From: Casuarius casuarius | Lineage: Eukaryota; Chordata; Aves; Casuariiformes; Casuariidae | NCBI GenBank assembly: GCA_003342895.1 | Contig: PTFA01000195.1 | Location: forward strand, 868,001 to 932,000 | DNA length: 64,000 nt | Direction of reading: 5' to 3' | In this document: one piece after another, positions 24,401 to 36,757 of the stretch | How the letters are laid out: each line of letters begins with the position of its first letter | Position numbering within the stretch: position 1 is the first letter of the stretch | Position numbers and translations under genes: made by a program | Notes under the pieces: model-generated | Told to the model about the DNA's origin: nothing | Database searches by the model: none | What the model saw: the letters and a program-made list of their open reading frames with translations, nothing else

Positions 24401-27400
24401 AGAGAACGGTTTGCTAGGACACACTAAGTCCATACAATTATCTCAGACAGGCAGCTCCCCTATTTCATACGATTTCTTCTCTCTCTATGCTAGGATTTAA
24501 AGTCTCTAAAGCTGTTGAGGCACAAACTACCAACTGAAGTGTAATTGCTGGCAGAGATGTCAAAGACCAGTTATGAGAGGGAAAATGTGGTTAAGCAATA
24601 CTGAGACAAACGGTAACCTTTGCAAAACCACATGGGGAAAGCTGTTTCTTTCCTTTAAAGAAATATAATGACATTGGATAGAATTCACCTTTCAGGGCAT
24701 AAAACATGCAGAGGAGGACACGACGGATATTATTGCTCCTGTGTGAGAAGCAGTGTGGATGCATACAGCCTTGCTGTAGGAAACCTTTGCTGGTGCAATC
24801 CAGCTGCTGTGTCCTGCTCGAGACCTGGTCCATGGGAAACTTCAGCAAGGTGCAGGCTGCCTTCTGGCCTTTGGCACAAGGATGAATTCACCTTGGAGGA
24901 ATATTGTGCCTGAGTGTAATATCTTCTTGGGTCCAAGGCACATTGCATCTTTACTTCTTTTTACCTCATTGTCCAGAAACTTCTGGTTCAGGAGAAAAAA
25001 ACAAACAAAGAAAAAGAAAAAGGAAACAACCCCCCCCTTCCCCCAACTTCTCAATGTTCCTTGAGAAAGTACACGAGCCCAGCCCTCTTCAGCCCAAAAT
25101 GACAGAGGAATGACAACAGCAAACATGAAATGTCACAGTTCACATGGTGGGAGAGCTGATTCCTCTTGTTTGAGGTGAGAAGTCTGTATCAAATATCAGA
25201 GGTAGCACTGGTGATGAGGCTTAGCTCTTGCTGGATTTAGCACCGTCAGAGGATTTGGCCTGTTCTAGTCAACTGTGAAAGCAAAGTTTCCCATTTTTGT
25301 TTTGTTCTTAATCTGAGAGAAAGAGGGGAAAAAAATTCCAGGGTGGTTTTATTTATGTCATCACAGGAAATATTTTTCATCTTGCAGGAAAAAATGAAAA
25401 AGGTTTTCCCCTTTTCCCCAGACACTTAAAATTACTTTTCTTTTCCCTTCTCTGAGTGCTGCAAATTTTGACACTGTTTTTCTAATCTCTGGCCCCTTTC
25501 TGTGGCCCTCAGCAATATTCGCTATTGTTTATCTAAGGCCTTTCTCACTCACCTGAATGCATGTTTAAAGATTGAATTTCTTCCCCAGAAGTACCCCTGT
25601 TTTATTTTCTCCTGCAACTGGAAGGAAATTGCTTCAGAGAGGGCATATGGCAGCTTGGACTGCAAAGGCTACCAGCATCTTCTCTCCCCAGTTCCACGCC
25701 ATGTAGCCGGTGAGGCTGTTATTGCTACTGGTCTTTTCATTTCTGAAATTAACCATGTAAGCAGAGGCAGCAGCTCATTTCATGGCTTTGCTGGAAAGCG
25801 AAGGAGCCAGGGACAGATATCCAAGCCTTTTTAGTTTGGCTGCAAATTGATTTTAGCTCTTGCTGTGGAGTTTGCAGCTGGCCTTTGGCATCTAGAATAG
25901 CATTTGCTGAGGAGAGTCCAGGAAAAAATTAAGGCCTCTATAAACCTTGCTTTGGACCCTCTCTTTGCAGAAGTGAATTTTACTCCCAGAGAAGGCAAAG
26001 AAAGGGAGGGAGGTTGACTTCTTAGCCCTCTTGGCACTTCCTCCAAATCTCCTTGCAAGCATTTCAGCTCCTTGCAGTAGCCCTTTTGGGGTATATACTT
26101 TTAGCCTCACTTTAGAACTGGGGAAGACAAAGCTGCCTAGAGGTGATATAAGAGAGATGTCAGAAATACGTTTATTCATGGTTTGACACTTACAGGGCAC
26201 CTAAAGGCCTTATATTTGACAATTTCAGACCTCAGAAGACCTGTGGAGGTGTCTGAGTTTAAGCACTCTTGTTTTGAAAGTTGTGTCTTAAGAGATTTGA
26301 CAAAAGTGGCACTGCCACGTCATTTGTGGAAGCAGACACAAAAGCCAGGAATCCAGCTCCCCAGATCCCTCCCTTAACCATTAGTTTTATTCCCTCTCTT
26401 CTTCTATACTACAATGGGGTATGGCTGTCTATAGGATTATGGAAAAATGCAAGAATTTCTGTGGTAACTGCTGACGTTGACTAAGAGGAAACACACTTGG
26501 GAGGATCTAAAGGATTAAGAGGGTCTTTTTTCCTGTTATAGAGATCATGATATCTGCTCACACCAAAGAAATGAAAATTACTGTGCTTTCCCAGGGAAAC
26601 TGGGTTCTCAAAGTGTCAAAGTCTGTTTTGATGAGAGGGTAGGAAGTGGGTGAAAAAGTTGGAAAAAAGCTGAAGGTTTGAAGAGTTTGCCCCAGAAATA
26701 TTTTAAAGTAACAAAATCCATCACCTAAAGGCCTATATCAGCTCTATGTTTCGCGCCACTCTGGAATTTCTGGAGTGAGCTTGGCTGGGTAATGTTAAAA
26801 GCAGAGAGACATCAGATAGTGCAATAGTATGTCTCGCCCCTCTCATTGTCAACTTTTTTTTCTTGCAGAAGCAGAAAGCCACACGGCATCCTTATGGGGA
26901 ATCAGGAGCATAGTTTGTACATATAAACATCATAGTTCAGGAATCGCCATTGAACAGTGGGAGCCCCTTTAAATTTGAGAACCTGTGAGGAGCATTCAGT
27001 GTGCAAACAACTGACAAACTGGTTAGCTCCATTTTGTATTTGCTGTTGTCTTAATTAACACACTCCTTTGCATCTGCAGCAGGAAAAGCACTGGGAGATG
27101 TTCACCTTCACCCTGCTTTTTCTGTCATCTCTTATACATACGTCATCACGCCTAAATCTGGCATGAACCGTAACTTGCAACATCACAGTCTCCAAAAACT
27201 TGTATAGTTCCCTAAGACTGGTCATTTCCCTTCCCTGGGGTAAATTTGCTCTGGCACTGATGCCTCACAAGGCTGCAGAATTGGTGCTTCCCATTTGAGT
27301 AGACCCTGCAGAGCTTTTCTAACTGTGAGGTCATTCTTCTGCCACCGGTGTCACCCGCTCCCCCTGCAAGTTCCTACTGAGAAACTAAGGATTCCTGCTG

Positions 27401-27649
27401 TTGATGTTATTTATTGTTGGGGCCGTTAGGCTGGTTAATTAATGCTCTAGCTGCAGGTTCCTAGTCCATGTGGAAGGCACTGGAAAATGCTGTGTAATCT
27501 GGGAGAGAGTTCTGGACTCTTCCAGTTTGGTTAGAGAAACAAGGATCTTTCAAGCCTGATCTGTCAAGCTAAAATTTTCTGGACTGAGTTCTTTCAACAA
27601 AACAAAAAAGAGGAGGAAAATGCTTGCTTAATTCTCTTGAAAGATGTTT
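24401..27649. other. intergenic, no gene seen
   Basis: No supportable gene. An A-rich stretch at about 24,993-25,037 ends in a C-run. A CRE/ATF-like 'tacgtcatca' lies at about 27,140. Open frames around 24,590-25,130 and 25,500-26,200 show no protein family. Confidence 0.55.
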
Positions 27650-27850
27650 TTATTTTTTTTTAAACAATAGTACACATAGGATAAAGGCTTTTCCATCTCT
27701 CCACACCCCTTGATTAGTGTGGATTATCAAGACATGCTGATTATCTACATGGAATTGCTGCAAGAATTATCAGAGGTGATGTTAAATTGATTAATCTAGT
27801 AAAGCTTTTCTTGCAATTAGATTCATCCCCTTTCCAATCACCCAAGAACT
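27650..27850. promoter_or_regulatory. candidate conserved non-coding element
   Basis: Compact block of paired-type and K50 homeodomain-like sites: 'ccttgattagtg', 'ggattatc' at 27,721-27,728, 'ctgattatct', 'gaattatcag', and the palindrome 'gattaatc' at 27,789-27,796, followed by 'cttgcaattag'. Several also read as GATA sites in reverse. Unique sequence without open frames. Confidence 0.35.
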
Positions 27851-28279
27851 TTCCCACTCATTTCTGGGGTGGAAGAGGAAGCACTAGAATGTTCTTGTGT
27901 TGGGGGAAATTCCCCCCTTTGCAGAGGAGTCTGTTTCAGAAATAGAAAACCACAGTTCAGTGCTGAGTCTCTGCAGGTGAGAAATCACTGCTTCCAGAGC
28001 TCTCAGTGTCAGAAAAAGAAAGAAGTGCCAGCTTCAAGTCAAAGTTGTAGAACACAGTCAAAGTTATGTTTTGACAAAGTGGATTAAGTTACCTTAGTAC
28101 AGCTCGTCCTTTTCTTAACTTGGGATGGGTTTGTTACTGGCAGTACATAGTTTGGAGACAGTTTTTGCAGAGGAGTTTCACAGAGTAATCTACACTTGGA
28201 AAATCCAAGACCTCAGTGGACCAGTCTCTGGACTTTCGAGAGCACTCTTTGTCGTACTGCCTTTGCCGTTTCATGCATT
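27851..28279. other. intergenic, nothing recognised
   Basis: No gene, repeat or notable motif recognised. Confidence 0.55.
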
Positions 28280-28470
28280 GGAACCAGAGCACTGATGTGT
28301 TTGACACACTGGCTTATGATTCAGGAGATTTCTGGCTTGTTCCCAGGAGAGTGATATGTGATCACTCTTTTCTGACTCTTTTGCCATCTGTAAAATATGG
28401 ATAACGGCTTTTCCATTCTTTGTATGCTTTAATCTGGCCTGTCTTGATGGTAAGAACTTTGATTTCATAG
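28280..28470 (+). mobile_element. tRNA-derived SINE, nearly complete but diverged
   Basis: In order: 'accagagcactgatgtgttt' (A-box region), 'tgattcaggagatttctggc' (tRNA-like head), 'tgccatctgtaaaatatgga' (central body) and 'gtcttgatggtaagaacttt' (the usual 'gattgtaagctctttgg' 3' segment). The order fits a tRNA-derived SINE of MIR-like or reptile type. It is the most complete SINE copy in the window. Confidence 0.62.
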
Positions 28471-28834
28471 GAGCTGTGCTAATTTGCACCAACAGAAAGT
28501 CTGCCTTGGAAATCTTATTTACCTGCTCTCCAGTTCTGTGGGCGAAGAACATGCTGAAGTCTTCCTGAAATCAGAGATGAGGGTGACTAGTAGCCTTAGT
28601 AAGAGTGGACTTCTTGTAAGATGCCTTTCTCTAAAGGAGAAGAGCAAGCTGTTTTGCCACCAACCCATGCTGTGTGTCTCGTGTATAAAACAGGGCCTGA
28701 TAGAGTGAGATACTTATCAGCCGCAATGAAAGAAGAGGAAGAGCAGCGGAAGCAGTAGGAGGGAATCTTCACAACAGCTTTAAAGGAAACATGTTTGAAA
28801 TATAATGAAAGGTCTCATTGGACTGTTAAAAAAA

Positions 28835-28850
28835 AGAGAGAGAGAGAGAG
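28835..28850 (+). repeat. (GA)8 microsatellite after an A-run
   Basis: Short A-run followed by eight GA units. Confidence 0.9.
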
Positions 28851-31800
28851 TAGAAGAGAAAACAGCAACCTACCCTGGCTGTTGTATTGTCTTGTTAACA
28901 GAGTGTCACTGAATTTAGCAGAAGGAAGCTTCTCCCACACATCTCCCCTCACACAAATGCAACTGTCACAACCTCCTGAGCTCTGTAGCACAGCTTTGAT
29001 CCTATGCAGCTCTGCCCCAGTTCTGCAACACACATGAAGAGAGGGAAGGGGGAATTACCTAGCAGATTTTCTGGGGGAATGAAGGACGCCGTTGCCAAGG
29101 CAGGGTTAATTGCCATGACGACAGCACTTCCCCAGCATCTTTCCTTTCTCTGTTAGAAGGGCCCCCCCTCCTTGTGTCCTCCTCCCCTCACTGCATGTGT
29201 TGTGTTAATCTAATTTGTTCAGCTCAGTGGCTAAACAAATAACTGCAAACCTGGTGCTTATTCAGATGCATGGCAAAAGGGGGCAGCTCTCCGAAATGAT
29301 ATTTACTTGGTTATCTGATGACACACAAGTTGTGCAAGAAAGGACAGGGGCTGAGAGGGGAGCAGACAGGGAGCAAGGTGAGATGAAAGAGAAGGAGCTC
29401 CCTAAGTGACAGCTGATTTTGCTGTGTCCTATTGCAGTTTGGCAGAGTGAGCTGAGCATGGTTAGTCATTGGAGTTTGCTATGGAAGGCCTGTAGAGGAA
29501 ATCTACTGCCAGGGATCTCCACCAAAGTCCCAGCAGTGCCTGCCAAAAGTATTAGAGCAAAGGAGAAAGGCTTCCTTGGCCTCTGGGTCCCAGAACAAGA
29601 TCTTATTATAGGATGTGTTACAGGAAAGATCTGGGCCTCTGTGCAACTTTATGCCTGACCCAATGAGGTGTTTTGGCCTTTGCAGTTTATTACCTGGTTT
29701 ACCTGGTCCACGAATTCTGTTTTGCTCTTTTTATGTGATTTTTCAGTTCTCAGAAATCCTCAAGGATGCTCTGTCTGTCACAGTCAGGTCTTTAGGTTGG
29801 CCTAAAATCTGGGAACTTCCCAAAATTGAAAGGAAAGGAAATTGAAAGGAAAAGGGAATTTCCTGCTATAAAGTACTCTTAACTTGATTTCTAGAGCAGA
29901 TACACTCTTAGCCTCATCTCAGAAAATCAGAAGTGAGCAGTTGGGGCCCAGCCTATACGTAGTCCAAATAGTCTGTGGTCATAGGGCTTCCCCTGTGCAC
30001 ATCTTTTATAATGTGTTACTGTTGTCTTTTGGACATCAGCAGCAGATTCCTGCTAGGGAGCAAGGCTAGGAGAGTATTCAGGAGGAGTGGCTGGCATGGA
30101 GCAGGGAAACTACGTGTACGCGTTAAGTTTGTCTTGCCCATAGGGAACTGAGGACGCAGGACCCTTCTCTGCTGTGTGTCCCAGGCCTCACCACTTTCCC
30201 TTTCACTCATGCCTCCTGTCTTGCAAGCTGCTGAGCACCTGAGTATCCATTTTGTGTCTTTGTGGAGTGTGCAGGGTGCCCCTCATCTCTCACGGTCAGT
30301 TCGTTAGTATTTGTTTAAAACAAGGACTTTTATGGAACGTGGATTTTCAGGAACATGAATTTCCTCATTGCTTTCAATATCATCACTCCTCTTGTCCAAC
30401 CTGACTGACGAGCCAAAATTGTAACCGCGTCCATGTTCAGATAGGTGTGCTGGTGTGTCTGTGTTCCCGCGATGCAGTGCGACCTGGGGGACAGGGCACA
30501 GCATAACCCTTCCTGGCGCTGTGAGTGATCTGCTGCACAACCTCAGCCTCCCTCACTTCCATTTTCTGCGCATCTGTTTCTCCTTCTAGCTACGTCTGCT
30601 TGGCTGAGCCCCGCGCAGTTTGCGGCAGGGGCTGTTTTGCAGAGGATGTTCGTACACTGGTGTTCCAACAGGTGCTACAACATAGAGTTACTGTACTGTG
30701 AGCAATAAATAACAGATCCAGTCCTGCAAAATGCTCAATATGTTTTGTTTCCCTTGGCTTTGTTGAGCAGAAGGAACACATATCAGCTCAGGGCTGTTGA
30801 GTTCTGTAAGCAAGGACTTCCTTAATTTTGTTAATGTGAAGTCTTGTCCAGTTTAAAATGCTGGCTGGTTAGTAACAGTGCACATGCAGGTAAGATTTGC
30901 TGCCTCTCTGAGGACTAGCATGGCCATACAGTTACACCAGTCTTACATTTTAACAAAAAAAATCATCCTCTCTGTGTCATTTTTGAGTGAAATTATCAGG
31001 CTGCAAAGCTTTTTGCCTTGGGGTTGTTTTTTTTAGTGCTTGTAGTTTTTCCTGCTAGAATTGCAGCTGTGCTCACTAAGATCCTGCTTTCTCTGGAGCT
31101 GTGTCCTATTTACAGGGGAAGAACCCTGAGCTGGTCCTTCGGCAGCCTTTTGTTCCCCTCAGCTCTGTTTCATGGTGCATTTTCATTCTTTCCTCTTCCA
31201 GTGTTTCTTCTATGTTGGAAGATTTGGGGGAAGATATAAAAACTTCCTCTACAAACCTCCTGCTCCCTTTCCTCCTTTGCAGCGTGGGATGCTGCTGTCT
31301 CTGGCTTCATAAGGAGAGCGGTGACCAAAACATCAACATGCTAATCTCAGAGCCCCAGGCCATTTTTCTTACTGTTGCTAAAGAACACAGCCCCACTGGC
31401 TTTGCCCTGAAGCTCTTATAGCGAGGAACTGAATTCTGATGCTGTCTTTCCCTCTCTCTCTCCCTTTTTTTCCTGCCTTATTTTATAATTATATTTATTT
31501 GAAATTGAATTTTAAAGGTTCAGTCCCTAAAGGCAGTGAGATGTAATTTCTGGTGGATATTAAAACTGTATAAAACTGCTCATATATCCCCCCATGAAGA
31601 ACAGCTGGTACTCAGAGAGGGGGAGAGAGAAGGAGACTGACTAACCTTCTTGCCAGCTATGCAAAAAAGTAGTAATAATAAATAAAAAGTTATTCTTTTT
31701 CCTTGAAAACATAAAGCTGAAATTATATGAAGCATAAATGCTTGCTGTTATAGATTATAAACAGGTATTCAATTGGTATAATTTAAAGTGGTGCCACTGA

Positions 31801-32502
31801 TTTCAGTTCCATGACACTGCTTTATACTGGTGAGAGGTCTGGCTTCAAACAGCTAAAGCTGTTGTTATTGTCTGAGTGTGCAGGCTAAGGGACAGCCAGG
31901 AAAATTGGGGCCTCACTACATTTTATATAAATGTGGAATAAAAGATACATTCCTATCCAAGGTCCAGATTCTGATGCTTGTATTTATCTTTAATTTACCT
32001 TCTACAAGAAGTACAGAAATGAAAGGGTGCAGATAAAACTGTACAGCATTAACGTATATAGATATGGCAATAAGGCCATGAGGTATTTACCTAGAGCCAC
32101 AGAGACAAAATAGGCAAGAAGACAAAGCATGGGCACTATTTATAGCTGGAGAAGTTAGATGCAGCTAGATCAGTGGTGGGATTCATCTTATCTAACTTCA
32201 GGTCTGTATGGTTCAGGTTTCTACAGATGAGCTCCTGTCATGGTAAATGGAGAACTCGGCAAGACAGCCCAGTGAGTTTTAGGGCATGACTTGTGCCATC
32301 TTCAAGCAGATGTCTACGTTCAGTGATGTGAATTGCACCCCAGACTCACAGGTCCCTTGTCTGGATCCCTGTGACTGTGAGGAGGACCATGGATAAGACC
32401 TGGTCAGGCGGTATGCTCTCAGTGCTGACAATTAGTCTAATGACATTGTCTAATATAGTCAGTGACTTCTGTTCACTGTTTCCGTGGCAGAGACAAGAAA
32501 TG
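28851..32502. other. intergenic, no gene seen
   Basis: No supportable gene. The stretch 29,085-29,120 carries NFI/RFX-like sequence ('gttgccaaggcaggg', 'attgccatgacgac'). An imperfect two-copy repeat of a 15-base unit lies at about 29,824-29,856. A weak SINE-like trace at about 30,500-30,600 is not annotated. Confidence 0.5.
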
Positions 32503-32524
32503 AAAAAAAAAAAAAAAAAAAAAA
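32503..32524 (+). repeat. poly-A tract, 22 A
   Basis: Uninterrupted 22 A after 'gacaagaaatg' and before 'ggcgttag'. The longest homopolymer in the window. No retroposed body or target-site duplication was seen. Confidence 0.95.
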
Positions 32525-33255
32525 GGCGTTAGTTATTTGGGTGGCTGAACAGTGGAGAGTGTTTTTTTCTGGTGTGGAGCAGTGGAAATGGTATTCATCC
32601 TATGCATCTGCATAGCTTTGGCCTTTTTCCCAGCTTCTGCTGGTTCCCACCTAAACTGATGAGCTCTAATTTGCAGGCAGGCACTGGGAAAGCAGNGGGA
32701 AAACAACAGTGGCCTCAGCAGCCAGGTACCCCATTAGTCTAAGGGGTGAAACATCTCACCTGGCCCTACTCAGTCAGGGGTCCATGAACGTGACTTGGAA
32801 AGGACAGATTCCTAGAGGGCTGTGCAGAGGGCTACTCACTTGATCAATAATTCATTAGGTACAATTTGTAAATAACTGAGTGGAAAATATCCTTTCTTTC
32901 CTTGTAATCACTACAACTAATCTGCTGATCCAGAGAACAGACAGCTCGCGAGGCAATGTTGCCTCACGCTCCCCATGTAGAAGAAAGAGGTCAGGCTTCT
33001 TTTCCAAGTCTCACCCCACAGACTTTGGACTCATTTTTGATCCAGGAGGTTTCCTGAGCCGCTCCTTCCTCTGTAACCACAGCCATGCCCCGACTGACAA
33101 ACCATTCCCAAATTGCTGTCCTGAGCACTGTGCCTCTTTTGATATAGCTCAGCTCTTAACTCTTGTAAAGAGCCTTGTCGATACTTTGTATTCCACCCAA
33201 TGCAACTATGTGGGAGGTCTTAGCAGGTGGATGACTCAATTTTGGAGAAAGAAGA
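32525..33255. other. intergenic, nothing firmly recognised
   Basis: Contains the 142-codon open frame 32,880-33,308, which I judge non-coding. The phrase around 33,015-33,050 weakly recalls a LINE reverse-transcriptase segment, but the similarity is too poor to annotate. One ambiguous base lies at 32,696. Confidence 0.5.
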
Positions 33256-33365
33256 GTCTGTTTAGCATAGTGGATGAGAGTGTACTCTGCCAGCAATCCA
33301 CTCTATGACCTTAGTCACGTCTCTTAGCTCCTCTTCACCCTTCCCTTGCTTCATCTGTTTGAGCT
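33256..33365 (+). mobile_element. tRNA-derived SINE fragment
   Basis: 'tctgtttagcatagtggatgag' begins like the tRNA-type head ('gtctagtggttagagc'). 'tatgaccttagtcacgtctc' and 'ttgcttcatctgttt' follow the 'gtgaccttgggcaagtcac...cagtttccccatctgtaa' body. Diverged. Confidence 0.52.
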
Positions 33366-34229
33366 ATATGATCTTGAACAGCTCAGTGGGGGTTTAGTCT
33401 CAGCTACCACTACTATCATGACACTGAAAATATGATCTGCCCTATATCACCCAGAAATAGCATGAGTCTTTTCCTCCTCCATGTATGTATGCACTTCCTG
33501 TTAAAATATCAATATTCTGCAGAAAACCAACCATCTGTTTTCAGGCCAATTTTGTAGGGTTGCATAATTATAGGACAAAAGAGAGGGAAAAGAAGGAAGT
33601 TTCAGAGCTTGTTGGTTGGAGAGTTGAGAGGGAAGTATGGATGAGGGTTTTGTACTTTAGTGATGAAGACAATTGGTTGGATGTTGGGCAAGAAGGTAAT
33701 AGTCACAGCTTAGCCCAGAGGAGAGTAATAGTGTCTTCTGAGGAAGATGTCTTTCCTGACATTTATGCTGCTTTTTTTTGCTACAAAAGTGCTATAGAAG
33801 AGCACAATCCATTTTTGGCACGTTGGTGCTAGTGGCCCTGTAGCGTTGCTTCTTGTCCTGCCCTGTAGGCAGGGAGGTGATTTATGTTCTTGTGTGGTGG
33901 TGTCCCTCTAACCGGCCACGGCCGTAAACAGCAGCCTGGGACATCCTACGCCCCTTCCAAGTCCGCTGGGAGAGCTGGTTTTCTTCTCCGTCTTGGGGGT
34001 CAGACTGGGAGATGCAGGGCAATGTGAAATCCCATCTCTAATCCTCCACTACCAAATAGTCAAAACCGAACAGAATATAATGTGTATGTGTTTAAATATC
34101 TGTGTGTGTATTTCCATACACTTGAGTGTGTGTATGCTGATACAGATGAGGCCCTGTTTGCTCTTTGAATTCCGGTCTCCTGACCCTCTTTTATTCCCTT
34201 CTATTGACCTATAAATACAAAATATTATT
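33366..34229. other. intergenic, nothing recognised
   Basis: No exon or repeat recognised. A short TG-rich patch lies at about 34,079-34,135. Confidence 0.55.
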
Positions 34230-34500
34230 TAATTAGAAATGCATAGAGAAGAGACCACTTTCAGCATCAACAATAATACTAATAATATCAACTTGCTTCT
34301 TTATTCCCTTTGTTTTCTTGGAGTAGTTAAACAGTAAATTAAGTCTGATTTAGCTTCTTGCAAGAAATCTTGCCACGATGCAGATCTCACAGTGACCTAA
34401 AGCAGCTCACATTGCTTGAACTCTGCAGCCCCCGGTAGAAAATGTTTAATTACCTTTATTTTGCCAAAAGCTGATCTGTTTATCCTGCAGTTCTTGGGGG
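34230..34500. promoter_or_regulatory. candidate conserved non-coding element
   Basis: Unique AT-rich block with 'ttaattagaaatgcat' at its left edge, 'aataatactaataatatc', a SOX-like 'ccctttgttttc', 'gtaaattaagtctg' and 'gtttaattacct'. It lies directly beside the CTCF-type match at 34,509. Enhancer-like by eye only. Confidence 0.28.
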
Positions 34501-34508
34501 TCTCTTGG

Positions 34509-34523
34509 ACTCCCTCTGGTGGC
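34509..34523 (-). promoter_or_regulatory. candidate CTCF site
   Basis: The plus strand reads 'actccctctggtggc', the reverse complement of the CTCF core (CCACNAGG...). The core CCCTCTGGTGGC is a close match to the consensus; the outer 5' bases match less well. Confidence 0.45.
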
Positions 34524-34540
34524 TGATGTACCACAATGTG

Positions 34541-36689
34541 AAGGGAAGGAAAAAAAGAAGTTTACTCGATGCATTACATCTGGGTGCTGTTTGTGCTGCC
34601 GCTGTGTTTTGCATTAATCTGTATTAGTATTTCCTAGGGCTGTGTCATCCCTTCTCCTGCTAGCGCTTCGCAGTTGAAACACTGCAAGGGTGTGATCAGC
34701 TCAAGGTATTTTAATGCCTAGTTAGTGGAAATAACAAATCTAATCTTCAATTCCCTATAGCATTAAAAAATAAAGAAATAAATGTCAACACACACACAAA
34801 CACCCAGATGTTTGCATCAGTGCCTGGGGAAATCAGCTGGGTAGTAAAGCTGTAAGGTGGGACTCCAGGTTAGTCTTGCACTATCTAATCTATCACTCAC
34901 TGCTGTTGTCCACAGCATGGTACTCCATGGCTCTAAGGTTTAAATCCCAAAGGTTAATCCCAGCGTTACCCATACTCTCGAACATGGGAATTCATCTTGG
35001 TGAGGGATACAGTCAAATACATTTTTCTTCTTCCTTTCTTATTTTTATTATATTTTGCTAAAAGAAAGTTTCTATGCGAAAACAAAAAAATGTGTTATTT
35101 ACAGCACAGCTGTTTTGCTTTGTGTGGTATTTTTTCCTTCCTAGTTTTTAAGTCAGCTTTTTTTTTTCATCTGTTTGCTTGGTTGGTTGATTTTGCTTTT
35201 CTTCTGGTTGGTTTCACATGAAACTAGATCCAGGTTTCCTTCGAACTCATCCTGCGTTGTGTGGCTGAGCCCAGATGTTAGAGAACCTGCCTGGCCTCGA
35301 AGTCAGTGTATACAGAGAGAGATTTAAATATTCTGGTGATAATTTGCCTTCAAATCTTCGAATGTCAGTTCACTGTCATCCGTGATAGCAGTCTTTGCAC
35401 ATCTGAGAAACTAAGAATATTGTTCCTGGTGCAGACACAGATGCACCACTAACTGCTGCCCAGGGACAGCNGAAGACTCCCTCCGTGAGCACGGCTGGTG
35501 CTCAGGGCTGGCTGCAGCAGCTTCTGCTGTACCATGGTGAGGCTCAGGGATCCTCTGCTGACACAGGCAAGTCCACAGAAGTTCGTAGCACAAATAAACT
35601 CTTTCCACTTGATGCATATGGGCCCCCTACTCAGTCTGCGTTCTGGGGATGGGGATTTATTTAAATGCCTAAAGGTCAGACTTTTAAATTNGAGCTAATT
35701 GTCTTAACACCCTCTATTGTCAATGGGTGGAGTGAGAGGCCAGTCTGTCCCTAAGACAACCATCTCAAATAGTACAGTCCAAGAGGCAATCCGTTTTGCC
35801 TGTAATGGGATGACTGTCTCAGATGGCAAAANTTGAGGTATCTACAGCAGGGTATCTAGGTGGGTGCTGATGCTCCTATTGAGGGGAAAAAAAATGTGAC
35901 TTTTACTTTTTGATTCAGGATGAAATGGGAAGCATAAAATGCATCTTTTATGATGAAATCTGCTCTATAGTTGCAGAATTTGGCATTATATGATCCATCC
36001 TTGTTGACAATATGAGATGGTAAAATTGCATGTGTTCCTATAGGACAGTGTGGAGGAATGGACCTGCTCAGAGTGCAGCCCCCTTGGTGGTCCATTCAGC
36101 AAGTCTGTGATAACACCTTAAGCGTTGAAGAGGGGTAACAGCCTGTTATAAGGGGTTGTCATAGCCCACTAGGGACTTGGTTTCAGGCCCCAGAGTAACT
36201 CACCCAGTAATTATGATATACTCGCAACACCTTTGATCTGTGCTGTAAGAGAGGTCAGACCAGATTGTTAATTGTATGCTCCTTCCTTAAAATAGATGTT
36301 AAGAGGCTTTTGCATATTGACACCAGTATACAAATCCATCTGACTTGAACAACCTGTGACATATTTGATTACATTTGTGCAAATGTATTGCAATATATTT
36401 CTCATAAACATAGAAAAATAAACATTCTGTATATGAAGTTTACATATATTTTTGAATGAATTCTGTTGCAATCAAAAGAACTGGCTCAAGAGAGCTTGCA
36501 GTCCTGGCACTGCAGTTTTATTACATTATTACAGGGAATACTGTTTTCCTCCATTAGCAGAGCTCTTGAAATAAGTCTCAATTAACGTTCCTCGGCCTCG
36601 CTTCGTGGAAGTCGGTGCAGTGGCACTGATTCATGCCATCTAACGATGCAGTCTGCTGACCGCATCGAAGATTCAGTCTTCTTTAAGGA
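34541..36689. other. intergenic, no gene seen
   Basis: No supportable gene. A T-run at about 35,158-35,169. Ambiguous bases begin to cluster from 35,471. The block 36,000-36,240 is unremarkable. Confidence 0.55.
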
Positions 36690-36757
36690 CCTGATCCTGA
36701 AGCTCCTGAAGAGCCTTTCCGTTGACTTCAACGGGCTTGAATCAGGTTCTCGTTAAA
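36690..36757. repeat. old palindromic interspersed repeat fragment
   Basis: The segment starts with 'cctgatcctgaag' and ends with 'gcttgaatcagg', its imperfect inverse. In the middle is a perfect palindrome, 'ccgttgacttcaacgg' at 36,719-36,734 (seven-base arms, CT spacer). This matches the recalled sauropsid palindromic repeat with core 'cattgacttcaatg'. Confidence 0.55.

Noticed and set aside
30490..30600. Weak SINE-body trace ('cctcagcctccctcacttcc')
   Set aside because: Only one short segment matches, and neither head nor tail is visible.
32880..33308. 142-codon open frame, with a faint LINE-like phrase near 33,015
   Set aside because: The resemblance is a few residues only, and the 3' end overlaps a SINE fragment. 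Not enough to call a gene or a transposon.
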